DNA of 31,823 nt from Saccoglossus kowalevskii (Eukaryota > Hemichordata > Enteropneusta > Harrimaniidae), in assembly GCF_000003605.2 (NCBI RefSeq), contig NW_003118583.1:1-31823 (forward strand), given 5' to 3'. The position numbers were made by a program, and so were the translations under genes. The notes beneath the pieces were generated by a model. The model made no database searches and was not told where the DNA came from. It saw nothing but the letters and a program-made list of their open reading frames with translations. This document shows, in pieces, positions 11,401 through 24,480 of this stretch (the first letter of the stretch is position 1; every line of letters starts with the position of its first letter).

Positions 11401-11880
11401 ACTTATATCTCACATCGTAGACTCAGTAGACTATCTTGGTCCCAATGCTACACTAAAGCAGACTTATATCTCACATCGTAGACTCAGTAGACTATCTTGG
11501 TCCAATGCTACACTAAAGCAGACTTATATCTCACATCGTAGACTCAGTAGACTATCTTGGTCCAATGCTACACTAAAGTAGACTTATATGTCACATCGTA
11601 GACTCAGTAAACTATCTTAGTCCAATGCTACATTTAAGCAGACTTCCATCTCACATTGTAGAATTAGTGGACTATCTTGGTCCAATGCTACACTAAAGCA
11701 CACTTATATCTCACATCGTAGACTCAGTAGACTGTCTTGGTCCAATGCAACACTAAAGTAGTCTTATATCTCACATCGTAGACTCAGTAAACTATCTTGG
11801 TCCAATGCTACACTAAAGTAGACTTGTATCTCATATTGTAGACTCAGTAGACTATCTTGGTCCAATGCTACACTAAAGTA
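11401..11880. repeat. 8-monomer rare-variant block, copy 2
   Basis: This has the same unit order and rare variants as 8041-8520 (tatatgtc, acatttaagc, aatgcaacac, agtagtctt). It has one extra C at 11441-11443 in the first unit. Confidence 0.8.
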
Positions 11881-12000
11881 GACTTATATCTCACATTGTA
11901 GAATCAGTGGACTATCTTGGTCCAATGCTACACTAAAGCAGACTTGTATCTCGCATTGTAGACTCAGTAGACTATCTTGGTCCAATGCTACACTAAAGCA

Positions 12001-12780
12001 GACTTCCATCTCACATCATAGACTCAGTGGGCTATCTTGGTCCAATGCTACACTAAAGCAGACTTATATCTCACATTGTAGAATCAGTGGACTATCTTGG
12101 TCCAATGCTACACTAAAGCAGACTTCCATCTCACATCATAGACTCAGTAGACTATCTTGGTCCATTGCTACACTAAAGTAGACTTGTATCTCACATCGTA
12201 GACTCAGTAGACTATCTTGGTCCAAAGCTACACTAAAGCAGACTTCCATCTCACATGTAGACTCAGTGGACTATCTTGGTCCAATGCTACACTAAAGCAG
12301 ACTTCCATCTCACATTGTAGAATCAGTGGACTATCTTGGTCCAATGCTACACTAAGGCAGACTTGTATCTCGCATTGTAGACTCAGTAGACTATCATTGT
12401 CCAATGCTACACTAAAGCAGGCTTCCAGCTCACATTGTAGAATCAGTAGACTATCTTGGTCCAATGCTACACTAAAGTAGACTTGTATCTCACATTGTAG
12501 ACTCAGTAGACTATCTTGGTCCAATGCTACACTAAAGCAGACTTCCATCTCACATCATAGACTCAGTGGGCTATCTTGGTCCAATGCTACACTAAAGCAG
12601 ACTTATATCTCACATTGTAGAATCAGTGGACTATCTTGGTCCAATGCTACACTAAAGCAGACTTCCATCTCACATCATAGACTCAGTAGACTATCTTGGT
12701 CCATTGCTACACTAAAGTAGACTTGTATCGCACATTGTAGGCTCAGTAGACTATCTTGGTCCAAAGCTACACTAAAGTAG
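12001..12780. repeat. Repeated gggct/attgc unit group, two copies 540 bp apart
   Basis: A four-unit group, ccatctc/tcatag with agtgggct, atatctc/gaatc, ccatctc/tcatag with ccattgc, and a gtatctc unit with ccaaagc, occurs at 12001-12240 and again at 12541-12780. Its first three units occur at 8761-8940 as well. Between the two copies lie units with private changes: a one-base deletion near 12256, aaggcagac near 12356 and atcattgtcc near 12393. Confidence 0.78.
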
Positions 12781-13500
12781 ACTTCCATCTCACATTGTAG
12801 AATCAGTAGACTATCTTAGTCCAATGCTACACTAAAGCAGACTTCCATCTCACATTGTAGAATTAGTGGACTATCTTGGTCCAATGCTACACTAAAGCAC
12901 ACTTCTATCTCACATTGTAGAATCAGTGGACTATCTTGGTCCAATGCTACACTAAAGTAGACTTATATCTCACATCGTAGACTCAGTAAACTATCTTGGT
13001 CCAATGCTACACTAAAGTAGACTTGTATCTCATATTGTAGACTCAGTAGACTATCTTGGTCCAATGCTACACTAAAGTAGACTTATATCTCACATTGTAG
13101 AATCAGTGGACTATCTTGGTCCAATGCTACACTAAAGCAGACTTGTATCTCGCATTGTAGACTCAGTAGACTATCTTGGTCCAATGCTACACTAAAGCAG
13201 GCTTCCAGCTCACATTGTAGAATCAGTGGACTATCTTGGTCCAATGCTACACTAAAGCAGACTTATATCTCACATCGTAGACTCAGTAGACTATCTTGGT
13301 CCAATGCTACACTAAAGCAAACTTCCATCTCACATCACAGACTCAGTAGACTATCTTGGTCCAATGCTACACTAAAGCAGACTTCCATCTCACATTGTAG
13401 AATTAGTGGACTATCTTGGTCCAATGCTACACTAAAGCACACTTCTATCTCACATTGTAGAATCAGTGGACTATCTTGGTCCAATGCTACACTAAAGCAG

Positions 13501-14520
13501 ACTTGTATCTCACATCATAGACTCAGTAGACTATCTTGGTTCAATGCTACACTAAAGCAGACTTCCATCTCACATTGTAGAATTAGTGGACTATCTTGGT
13601 CCAATGCTACACTAAAGCACACTTCTATCTCACATTGTAGAATCAGTAAACTATCTTGGTCCAATGCTACACTAAAGCAGACTTATATCTCACATCGTAG
13701 ACTCAGTAGACTATCTTGGTCCAATGCTACACTAAAGCAGACTTATATCTCACATCGTAGACTCAGTAGACTATCTTGGTCCAATGCTACACTAAAGCAG
13801 ACTTATATCTCACATCGTAGACTCAGTAGACTATCTTGGTCCAATGCTACACTAAAGTAGACTTATACCTCACATCGTAGACTCAGTAAACTATCTTAGT
13901 CCAATGCTACATTAAAGCAGACTTCCATCTCACATTGTAGAATTAGTGGACTATCTTGGTCCAATGCTACACTAAAGCACACTTCTATCTCACATTGTAG
14001 AATCAGTGGACTATCTTGGTCCAATGCTACACTAAAGCAGACTTATATCTCACATCGTAGACTCAGTAGACTGTCTTGGTCCAATGCTACACTAAAGTAG
14101 TCTTATATCTCACATCGTAGACTCAGTAAACTATCTTGGTCCAATGCTACACTAAAGTAGACTTGTATCTCATATTGTAGACTCAGTAGACTATCTTGGT
14201 CCAATGCTACACTAAAGTAGACTTATATCTCACATTGTAGAATCAGTGGACTATCTTGGTCCAATGCTACACTAAAGCAGACTTGTATCTCGCATTGTAG
14301 ACTCAGTAGACTATCTTGGTCCAATGCTACACTAAAGCAAGCTTCCAGCTCACATTGTAGAATCAGTGGACTATCTTGGTCCAATGCTACACTAAAGCAG
14401 ACTTATATCTCACATCGTAGACTCAGTAGACTATCTTGGTCCAATGCTACACTAAAGCAAACTTCCATCTCACATCATAGACTCAGTAGACTATCTTGGT
14501 CCAATGCTACACTAAAGCAG
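13501..14520. repeat. 17-monomer block B, copy 1
   Basis: The order runs from a gtatctc/tcatag unit with ggttcaa, through three atatctc/tcgtag units, a ttagtcc unit, a ctatctc unit, an agtagactgt unit with agtagtctt, a gtatctcata unit, a gtatctcgca unit with caagctt tail, ccagctc and a caaactt-tail unit, to a ccatctc/tcatag unit. It matches 21301-22325 with few differences (atacctc near 13868; tagactt here and cagtctt there near 14217). Confidence 0.82.
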
Positions 14521-16505
14521 ACTTATATCTCACATCGTAGACTCAGTAAACTATCTTGGTCCAATGCTACACTAAAGTAGACTTGTATCTCACATCGTAG
14601 ACTCAGTAGACTATCTTGGTCCAATGCTACACTAAAGCAGACTTATATCTCACATCGTAGACTCAGTAGACTATCTTGGTCCAATGCTACACTAAAGCAG
14701 ACTTATATCTCGCATTGTAGACTCAGTAGACTATCTTGGTCCAATGCTACACTAAAGCAGACTTCCATCTCACATCGTAGACTCAGTAGACTATCTTGGT
14801 CCAATGCTACACTAAAGCAGACTTGTATCTCACATCGTAGACTCAGTAGACTATCTTGGTCCGATGCTACACTAAAGCAAACTTCCATCTCACATCATAG
14901 ACTCAGTAGACTATCTTGGTCCAATGCTACACTAAAGCACACTTCTATCTCACATTGTAGAATCAGTAGACTATCTTGGTCCAATGCTACACTAAAGTAG
15001 ACTTATATCTCACATCATAGACTCAGTAGACTATCTTGGTCCAATGCTACATTAAAGCAGACTTCCATCTCACATTGTAGAATTAGTGGACTATCTTGGT
15101 CCAATGCTACACTAAAGCACACTTCTATCTCACATTGTAGAATCAGTAGACTATCTTGGTCCAATGCTACACTAAAGCAGACTTCCATCTCACATCATAG
15201 ACTCAGTAGACTATCTTGGTCCAATGCTACACTAAAGCAGACTTTTATCTCGCATTGTAGACTCAGTAGACTATCTTGGTCCAATGCTACACTAAAGTAG
15301 ACTTGTATCTCACATTGTAGGCTCAGTAGACTATCTTGGTCCAATGCTACACTAAAGTAGACTTCCATCTCACATTGTAGAATCAGTAGACTATCTTAGT
15401 CCAATGCTACACTAAAGCAGACTTCCATCTCACATTGTAGAATCAGTGGACTATCTTGGTCCAATGCTACACTAAAGCAGACTTGTATCTCACATCGTAG
15501 ACTCAGTAGACTATCTTGGTCCAATACTACACTAAAGCAGACTTGTATCTCACATCGTAGACTCAGTAGACTATCTTGGTCCAATGCTACACTAAAGCAG
15601 ACTTCCATCTCACATTGTAGAATTAGTGGACTATCTTGGTCCAATGTTACACTAAAGCACACTTATATCTCGCATTGTAGACTCAGTAGACTATCTTGGT
15701 CCAATGCTACACTAAAGCAGACTTCCATCTCTCATCATAGACTCAGTAGACTATCTTGGTCCAATGCTACACTAAAGTAGACTTGTATCTCACATTGTAG
15801 AATCAGTGGACTATCTTGGTCCAATGCTACACTAAAGTAGACTTGTATCTCACATTGTAGACTCAGTGGACTATCTTGGTCCAATGCTACACTAAAGTAG
15901 ACTTATATCTCACATCGTAGACTCAGTAGACTATCTTGGTCCAATGCTACACTAAAGCACACTTCTATCTCACATTGTAGAATCAGTGGACTATCTTGGT
16001 CCAATGCTACACTAAAGCAGACTTATATCTCACATCGTAGACTCAGTAGACTATCTTGGTCCAATGCTACACTAAAGTAGACTTATATCTCACATCGTAG
16101 ACTCAGTAAACTATCTTGGTCCCAATGCTACACTAAAGTAGACTTGTATCTCACATCGTAGACTCAGTAGACTATCTTGGTCCAATGCTACACTAAAGCA
16201 GACTTATATCTCACATCGTAGACTCAGTAGACTATCTTGGTCCAATGCTACACTAAAGCAGACTTCCATCTCACATCGTAGACTCAGTAGACTATCTTGG
16301 TCCAATGCTACACTAAAGCAAACTTCCATCTCACATCATAGACTCAGTGGACTATCTTGGTCCAATGCTACACTAAAGCACACTTCTATCTCACATTGTA
16401 GAATCAGTGGACTATCTTGGTCCAATGCTACACTAAAGCAGACTTATATCTCACATCGTAGACTCAGTAGACTATCTTGGTCCAATGCTACACTAAAGTA
16501 GACTT

Positions 16506-17465
16506 GTATCTCACATTGTAGGCTCAGTAGACTATCTTGGTCCAATGCTACACTAAAGTAGACTTCCATCTCACATTGTAGAATCAGTAGACTATCTTAG
16601 TCCAATGCTACATTAAAGCAGACTTCCATCTCACATTGTAGAATTAGTGGACTATCTTGGTCCAATGCTACACTAAAGCAGACTTCCATCTCACATCGTA
16701 GACTCAGTAGACTATCTTGGTCCAATGCTACACTAAAGCAGACTTATATCTCACATCGTAGACTCAGTAGACTATCTTGGTCCAATGCTACACTAAAGCA
16801 GACTTATATCTCACATCGTAGACTCAGTAGACTATCTTGGTCCAATGCTACACTAAAGCGGGCTTCCAGCTCACATTGTAGAATCAGTAGACTATCTTGG
16901 TCCAATGCTACACTAAAGCAGACTTATATCTCACATCGTAGACTCAGTAGACTGTCTTGGTCCAATGCTACACTAAAGTAGACTTATATCTCACATAGTA
17001 GACTCAGTAAACTATCTTGGTCCAATGCTACACTAAAGTAGACTTGTATCTCATATTGTAGACTCAGTAGACTATCTTGGTCCAATGCTACACTAAAGTA
17101 GACTTATATCTCACATTGTAGAATCAGTGGACTATCTTGGTCCAATGCTACACTAAAGCAGACTTGTATCTCGCATTGTAGACTCAGTAGACTATCTTGG
17201 TCCAATGCTACACTAAAGCAGGCTTCCAGCTCACATTGTAGAATCAGTGGACTATCTTGGTCCAATGCTACACTAAAGCAGACTTCCATCTCACATTGTA
17301 GAATCAGTGGACTATCTTGGTCCAATGCTACACTAAAGCAGACTTATATCTCACATCATAGACTCAGTAGACTATCTTGGTCCAATGCTACACTAAAGCA
17401 GACTTCCATCTCACATTGTAGAATTAGTGGACTATCTTGGTGCAATGCTACACTAAAGCACACTT
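16506..17465. repeat. 16-monomer higher-order module, copy 3
   Basis: This is a complete copy with all 16 monomers. It shares the rare catagtag form (near 16995) with copy 1 at 5761-6720. Two further units (17466-17585) lead straight into the next copy, giving a local repeat of 18 monomers (1,080 bp). Confidence 0.86.
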
Positions 17466-17585
17466 CCATCTCACATCATAGACTCAGTAGACTATCTTGG
17501 TCCAATGCTACATTAAAGCAGACTTCCATCTCACATTGTAGAATTAGTGGACTATCTTGGTCCAATGCTACACTAAAGCACACTT

Positions 17586-18485
17586 CTATCTCACATTGTA
17601 GGCTCAGTAGACTATCTTGGTCCAATGCTACACTAAAGTAGACTTCCATCTCACATTGTAGAATCAGTAGACTATCTTAGTCCAATGCTACATTAAAGCA
17701 GACTTCCATCTCACATTGTAGAATTAGTGGACTATCTTGGTCCAATGCTACACTAAAGCAGACTTCCATCTCACATCGTAGACTCAGTAGACTATCTTGG
17801 TCCAATGCTACACTAAAGCAGACTTATATCTCACATCGTAGACTCAGTAGACTATCTTGGTCCAATGCTACACTAAAGCAGACTTATATCTCACATCGTA
17901 GACTCAGTAGACTATCTTGGTCCAATGCTACACTAAAGCGGGCTTCCAGCTCACATTGTAGAATCAGTAGACTATCTTGGTCCAATGCTACACTAAAGCA
18001 GACTTATATCTCACATCGTAGACTCAGTAGACTGTCTTGGTCCAATGCTACACTAAAGTAGACTTATATCTCACATCGTAGACTCAGTAAACTATCTTGG
18101 TCCAATGCTACACTAAAGTAGACTTATATCTCACATTGTAGAATCAGTGGACTATCTTGGTCCAATGCTACACTAAAGCAGACTTGTATCTCGCATTGTA
18201 GACTCAGTAGACTATCTTGGTCCAATGCTACACTAAAGCAGGCTTCCAGCTCACATTGTAGAATCAGTGGACTATCTTGGTCCAATGCTACACTAAAGCA
18301 GACTTCCATCTCACATTGTAGAATCAGTGGACTATCTTGGTCCAATGCTACACTAAAGCAGACTTCCATCTCACATCATAGACTCAGTAGACTATCTTGG
18401 TCCAATGCTACACTAAAGCAGACTTCCATCTCACATTGTAGAATTAGTGGACTATCTTGGTTCAATGCTACACTAAAGCACACTT
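17586..18485. repeat. 16-monomer higher-order module, copy 4 (15 units, one missing)
   Basis: The first unit is a hybrid: it has the cacactt/ctatctc start of one class joined to the ttgtaggctc middle of the module's first unit. The gtatctcata unit expected after 18120 is absent. The atatctc/tcatag unit is replaced by ccatctc/tcatag, and the last unit has ggttcaa, not ggtgcaa. The same three changes occur at 27068-27848. Confidence 0.85.
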
Positions 18486-19020
18486 CCATCTCACATCATA
18501 GACTCAGTAGACTATCTTGGTCCAATGCTACACTAAAGCACACTTCTATCTCACATTGTAGAATCAGTGGACTATCTTGGTTCAATGCTACATTAAAGCA
18601 GACTTCCATCTCACATTGTAGAATCAGTGGACTATCTTGGTCCAATGCTACACTAAAGCAGACTTATATCTCACATCATAGACTCAGTAGACTATCTTGG
18701 TCCAATGCTACACTAAAGCAGACTTGTATCTCACATCGTAGACTCAGTAGACTATCTTGGTCCAATGCTACACTAAAGCAGACTTATATCTCACATCGTA
18801 GACTCAGTAAACTATCTTGGTCCAATGCTACACTAAAGCAGACTTGTATCTCACATCGTAGACTCAGTAAACTATCTTGGTCCAATGCTACACTAAAGTA
18901 GACTTGTATCTCATATTGTAGACTCAGTAGACTATCTTGGTCCAATGCTACACTAAAGTAGACTTATATCTCACATTGTAGAATCAGTGGACTATCTTGG
19001 TCCAATGCTACACTAAAGCA

Positions 19021-19740
19021 GACTTGTATCTCGCATTGTAGACTCAGTAGACTATCTTGGTCCAATGCTACACTAAAGCAGGCTTCCAGCTCACATTGTA
19101 GAATCAGTGGACTATCTTGGTCCAATGCTACACTAAAGCAGACTTCCATCTCACATTGTAGAATCAGTGGACTATCTTGGTCCAATGCTACACTAAAGCA
19201 GACTTATATCTCACATCATAGACTCAGTAGACTATCTTGGTCCAATGCTACACTAAAGCAGACTTCCATCTCACATTGTAGAATTAGTGGACTATCTTGG
19301 TGCAATGCTACACTAAAGCACACTTCCATCTCACATCATAGACTCAGTAGACTATCTTGGTCCAATGCTACATTAAAGCAGACTTGTATCTCGCATTGTA
19401 GACTCAGTAGACTATCTTGGTCCAATGCTACACTAAAGCAGGCTTCCAGCTCACATTGTAGAATCAGTGGACTATCTTGGTCCAATGCTACACTAAAGCA
19501 GACTTCCATCTCACATTGTAGAATCAGTGGACTATCTTGGTCCAATGCTACACTAAAGCAGACTTATATCTCACATCATAGACTCAGTAGACTATCTTGG
19601 TCCAATTATACACTAAAGCAGACTTCCATCTCACATTGTAGAATTAGTGGACTATCTTGGTGCAATGCTACACTAAAGCACACTTCCATCTCACATCATA
19701 GACTCAGTAGACTATCTTGGTCCAATGCTACATTAAAGCA
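19021..19740. repeat. 6-monomer (360-bp) tandem duplication
   Basis: Units 19021-19380 are repeated directly as 19381-19740: gtatctcgca with caggctt tail, ccagctc, ccatctc, atatctc/tcatag, gaatt with ggtgcaa, and tcatag with acattaaag. The only differences I see are two bases near 19607-19609 (aattata instead of aatgcta). Confidence 0.88.
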
Positions 19741-19980
19741 GACTTCCATCTCACATTGTAGAATTAGTGGACTATCTTGGTCCAATGCTACACTAAAGCA
19801 CACTTCTATCTCACATTGTAGAATCAGTGGACTATCTTGGTTCAATGCTACACTAAAGCAGACTTATATCTCACATCATAGACTCAGTAGACTATCTTGG
19901 TCCAATGCTACATTAAAGCAGACTTCCATCTCACATCGTAGACTCAGTAGACTATCTTGGTCCAATGCTACACTAAAGCA

Positions 19981-21180
19981 GACTTCCATCTCACATTGTA
20001 GAATCAGTGGACTATCTTGGTCCAATGCTACACTAAAGCAGACTTGTATCTCACATCATAGACTCAGTAGACTATCTTGGTTCAATGCTACACTAAAGCA
20101 GACTTCCATCTCACATTGTAGAATTAGTGGACTATCTTGGTCCAATGCTACACTAAAGCACACTTCTATCTCACATTGTAGAATCAGTAAACTATCTTGG
20201 TCCAATGCTACACTAAAGCAGACTTATATCTCACATCGTAGACTCAGTAGACTATCTTGGTCCAATGCTACACTAAAGCAGACTTATATCTCACATCGTA
20301 GACTCAGTAGACTATCTTGGTCCAATGCTACACTAAAGCAGACTTATATCTCACATCGTAGACTCAGTAGACTATCTTGGTCCAATGCTACACTAAAGTA
20401 GACTTATATGTCACATCGTAGACTCAGTAAACTATCTTAGTCCAATGCTACATTTAAGCAGACTTCCATCTCACATTGTAGAATTAGTGGACTATCTTGG
20501 TCCAATGCTACACTAAAGCACACTTATATCTCACATCGTAGACTCAGTAGACTGTCTTGGTCCAATGCAACACTAAAGTAGTCTTATATCTCACATCGTA
20601 GACTCAGTAAACTATCTTGGTCCAATGCTACACTAAAGTAGACTTGTATCTCATATTGTAGACTCAGTAGACTATCTTGGTCCAATGCTACACTAAAGTA
20701 GACTTATATCTCACATTGTAGAATCAGTGGACTATCTTGGTCCAATGCTACACTAAAGCAGACTTGTATCTCGCATTGTAGACTCAGTAGACTATCTTGG
20801 TCCAATGCTACACTAAAGCAAGCTTCCAGCTCACATTGTAGAATCAGTGGACTATCTTGGTCCAATGCTACACTAAAGCAGACTTATATCTCACATCGTA
20901 GACTCAGTAGACTATCTTGGTCCAATGCTACACTAAAGCAAACTTCCATCTCACATCATAGACTCAGTAGACTATCTTGGTCCAATGCTACATTAAAGCA
21001 GGCTTCCAGCTCACATTGTAGAATCAGTGGACTATCTTGGTCCAATGCTACACTAAAGCAGACTTATATCTCACATTGTAGACTCAGTAGACTATCTTGG
21101 TCCAATGCTACACTAAAGCAGACTTCCATCTCACATCATAGACTCAGTAGACTATCTTGGTCCAATGCTACATTAAAGCA
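19981..21180. repeat. Block B, copy 2: left half of a roughly 1.26-kb local duplication
   Basis: Twenty monomers from a ccatctc/ttgtagaatc unit to a ccatctc/tcatag unit are repeated at 21243-22500. This copy contains the rare-variant block (20221-20700) and lacks one ctatctc/ttgtagaatc unit that the right copy and 13501-14520 both have after the gaatt unit. Confidence 0.8.
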
Positions 21181-21242
21181 GACTTCCATCTCACATTGTA
21201 GAATTAGTGGACTATCTTGGTCCAATGCTACACTAAAAGCAG

Positions 21243-22500
21243 ACAACCATCTCACATTGTAGAATCAGTGGACTATCTTGGTCCAATGCTACACTAAAGC
21301 AGACTTGTATCTCACATCATAGACTCAGTAGACTATCTTGGTTCATGCTACACTAAAGCAGACTTCCATCTCACATTGTAGAAATTAGTGGACTATCTTG
21401 GTCCAATGCTACACTAAAGCACACTTCTATCTCACATTGTAGAATCAGTAAACTATCTTGGTCCAATGCTACACTAAAGCAGACTTATATCTCACATCGT
21501 AGACTCAGTAGACTATCTTGGTCCAATGCTACACTAAAGCAGACTTATATCTCACATCGTAGACTCAGTAGACTATCTTGGTCCAATGCTACACTAAAGC
21601 AGACTTATATCTCACATCGTAGACTCAGTAGACTATCTTGGTCCAATGCTACACTAAAGTAGACTTATATCTCACATCGTAGACTCAGTAAACTATCTTA
21701 GTCCAATGCTACATTAAAGCAGACTTCCATCTCACATTGTAGAATTAGTGGACTATCTTGGTCCAATGCTACACTAAAGCACACTTCTATCTCACATTGT
21801 AGAATCAGTGGACTATCTTGGTCCAATGCTACACTAAAGCAGACTTATATCTCACATCGTAGACTCAGTAGACTGTCTTGGTCCAATGCTACACTAAAGT
21901 AGTCTTATATCTCACATCGTAGACTCAGTAAACTATCTTGGTCCAATGCTACACTAAAGTAGACTTGTATCTCATATTGTAGACTCAGTAGACTATCTTG
22001 GTCCAATGCTACACTAAAGCAGTCTTATATCTCACATTGTAGAATCAGTGGACTATCTTGGTCCAATGCTACACTAAAGCAGACTTGTATCTCGCATTGT
22101 AGACTCAGTAGACTATCTTGGTCCAATGCTACACTAAAGCAAGCTTCCAGCTCACATTGTAGAATCAGTGGACTATCTTGGTCCAATGCTACACTAAAGC
22201 AGACTTATATCTCACATCGTAGACTCAGTAGACTATCTTGGTCCAATGCTACACTAAAGCAAACTTCCATCTCACATCATAGACTCAGTAGACTATCTTG
22301 GTCCAATGCTACATTAAAGCAGGCTTCCAGCTCACATTGTAGAATCAGTGGACTATCTTGGTCCAATGCTACACTAAAGCAGACTTATATCTCACATTGT
22401 AGACTCAGTAGACTATCTTGGTCCAATGCTACACTAAAGCAGACTTCCATCTCACATCATAGACTCAGTAGACTATCTTGGTCCAATGCTACACTAAAGC
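21243..22500. repeat. Block B, copy 3: right half of a roughly 1.26-kb local duplication
   Basis: Twenty-one monomers follow the order of 19981-21180 with one extra ctatctc unit. The left edge is disturbed: an extra A at 21235-21238, a missing A near 21345 and an extra A at 21382-21384, and the first unit starts agacaacc. In the ttagtcc unit it matches 13501-14520 more closely than its neighbour. Confidence 0.8.
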
Positions 22501-24480
22501 AGACTTGTATCTCACATCGTAGACTCAGTAGACTATCTTGGTCCAATGCTACACTAAAGCAGACAACCATCTCACATTGTAGAATCAGTGGACTATCTTG
22601 GTCCAATGCTACACTAAAGCAGACTTGTATCTCACATCGTAGACTCAGTAGACTATCTTGGACCAATGCTACACTAAAGCAGACCTTATATCTCACATCG
22701 TAGACTCAGTAGACTATCTTGGTCCAATGCTACACTAAAGCAGACTTATATCTCACATCGTAGACTCAGTAAACTATCTTGGTCCAATGCTACACTAAAG
22801 TAGACTTGTATCTCACATCGTAGACTCAGTAGACTATCTTGGTCCAATGCTACACTAAAGTAGACTTATATCTCACATCATAGGCTCAGTAGACTATCTT
22901 GGTCCAATGCTACACTAAAGCAGACTTCCATCTCACATCGTAGACTCAGTAGACTATCTTGGTCCAATGCTACACTAAAGCAGACTTCCATCTCACATCG
23001 TAGACTCAGTAGACTATCTTGGTCCAATGCTACACTAAAGCAGACTTATATCTCACATCGTAGACTCAGTAGACTATCTTGGTCCAATGCTACACTAAAG
23101 CAGACTTCCATCTCACATCGTAGACTCAGTAGACTATCTTGGTCCAATGCTACACTAAAGCAAACTTCCATCTCACATCATAGACTCAGTGGACTATCTT
23201 GGTCCAATGCTACACTAAAGCACACTTCTATCTCACATTGTAGAATCAGTGGACTATCTTGGTCCAATGCTACACTAAAGCAGACTTATATCTCACATCG
23301 TAGACTCAGTAGACTATCTTGGTCCAATGCTACACTAAAGTAGACTTGTATCTCACATTGTAGGCTCAGTAGACTATCTTGGTCCAATGCTACACTAAAG
23401 CACACTTCTATCTCACATTGTAGAATCAGTGGACTATCTTGGTCCAATGCTACACTAAAGCAGACTTATATCTCACATCGTAGACTCAGTAGACTATCTT
23501 GGTCCAATGCTACACTAAAGCAGACTTATATCTCACATCGTAGACTCAGTAAACTATCTTGGTCCAATGCTACACTAAAGTAGACTTGTATCTCAGATCG
23601 TAGACTCAGTAGACTATCTTGGTCCAATGCTACACTAAAGCAGACTTATATCTCACATCGTAGACTCAGTAAACTATCTTGGTCCAATGCTACACTAAAG
23701 TAGACTTGTATCTCACATCGTAGACTCAGTAGACTATCTTGGTCCAATGCTACACGAAAGCAGACTTATATCTCACATCGTAGACTCAGTAGACTATCTT
23801 GGTCCAATGCTACACTAAAGCAGACTTCCATCTCACGTCATAGACTCAGTAGACTATCTTGGTCCAATGCTACACTAAAGCAGTCTTATATCTCACATTG
23901 TAGACTCAGTAGACTATCTTGGTCCAATGCTACACTAAAGTAGACTTATATCTCACATCGTAGACTCAGTAGACTATCTTGGTCCAATGCTACACTAAAG
24001 TAGACTTGTATCTCACATCGTAGACTCAGTAGACTATCTTGGTCCAATGCTACACTAAAGCAGACTTATATCTCACATCGTAGACTCAGTAGACTATCTT
24101 GGTCCAATGCTACACTAAAGTAGACTTGTATCTCACATTGTAGACTCAGTAGACTATCTTGGTCCAATGCTACACTAAAGTAGACTTATATCTCACATCG
24201 TAGACTCAGTAAACTATCTTGGTCCAATGCTACACTAAAGTAGACTTGTATCTCACATCGTAGACTCAGTAGACTATCTTGGTCCAATGCTACACTAAAG
24301 CAGACTTATATCTCACATCGTAGACTCAGTGAACTATCTTGGTCCAATGCTACACTAAAGTAGACTTGTATCTCATATCGTAGACTCAGTAGACTATCTT
24401 GGTCCAATGCTACACTAAAGTAGACTTATATCTCACATCATAGACTCAGTAGACTATCTTGGTCCAATGCTACACTAAAG

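Noticed and set aside
12228-12548. Open frame of 106 codons on the minus strand and similar shorter ones throughout
   Set aside because: They are runs between atatctc units (TAA) or tcatag units (TGA). Many begin at TTG within the conserved core rather than ATG. Identical versions recur wherever the same monomer order recurs, so they follow the satellite and are not genes.
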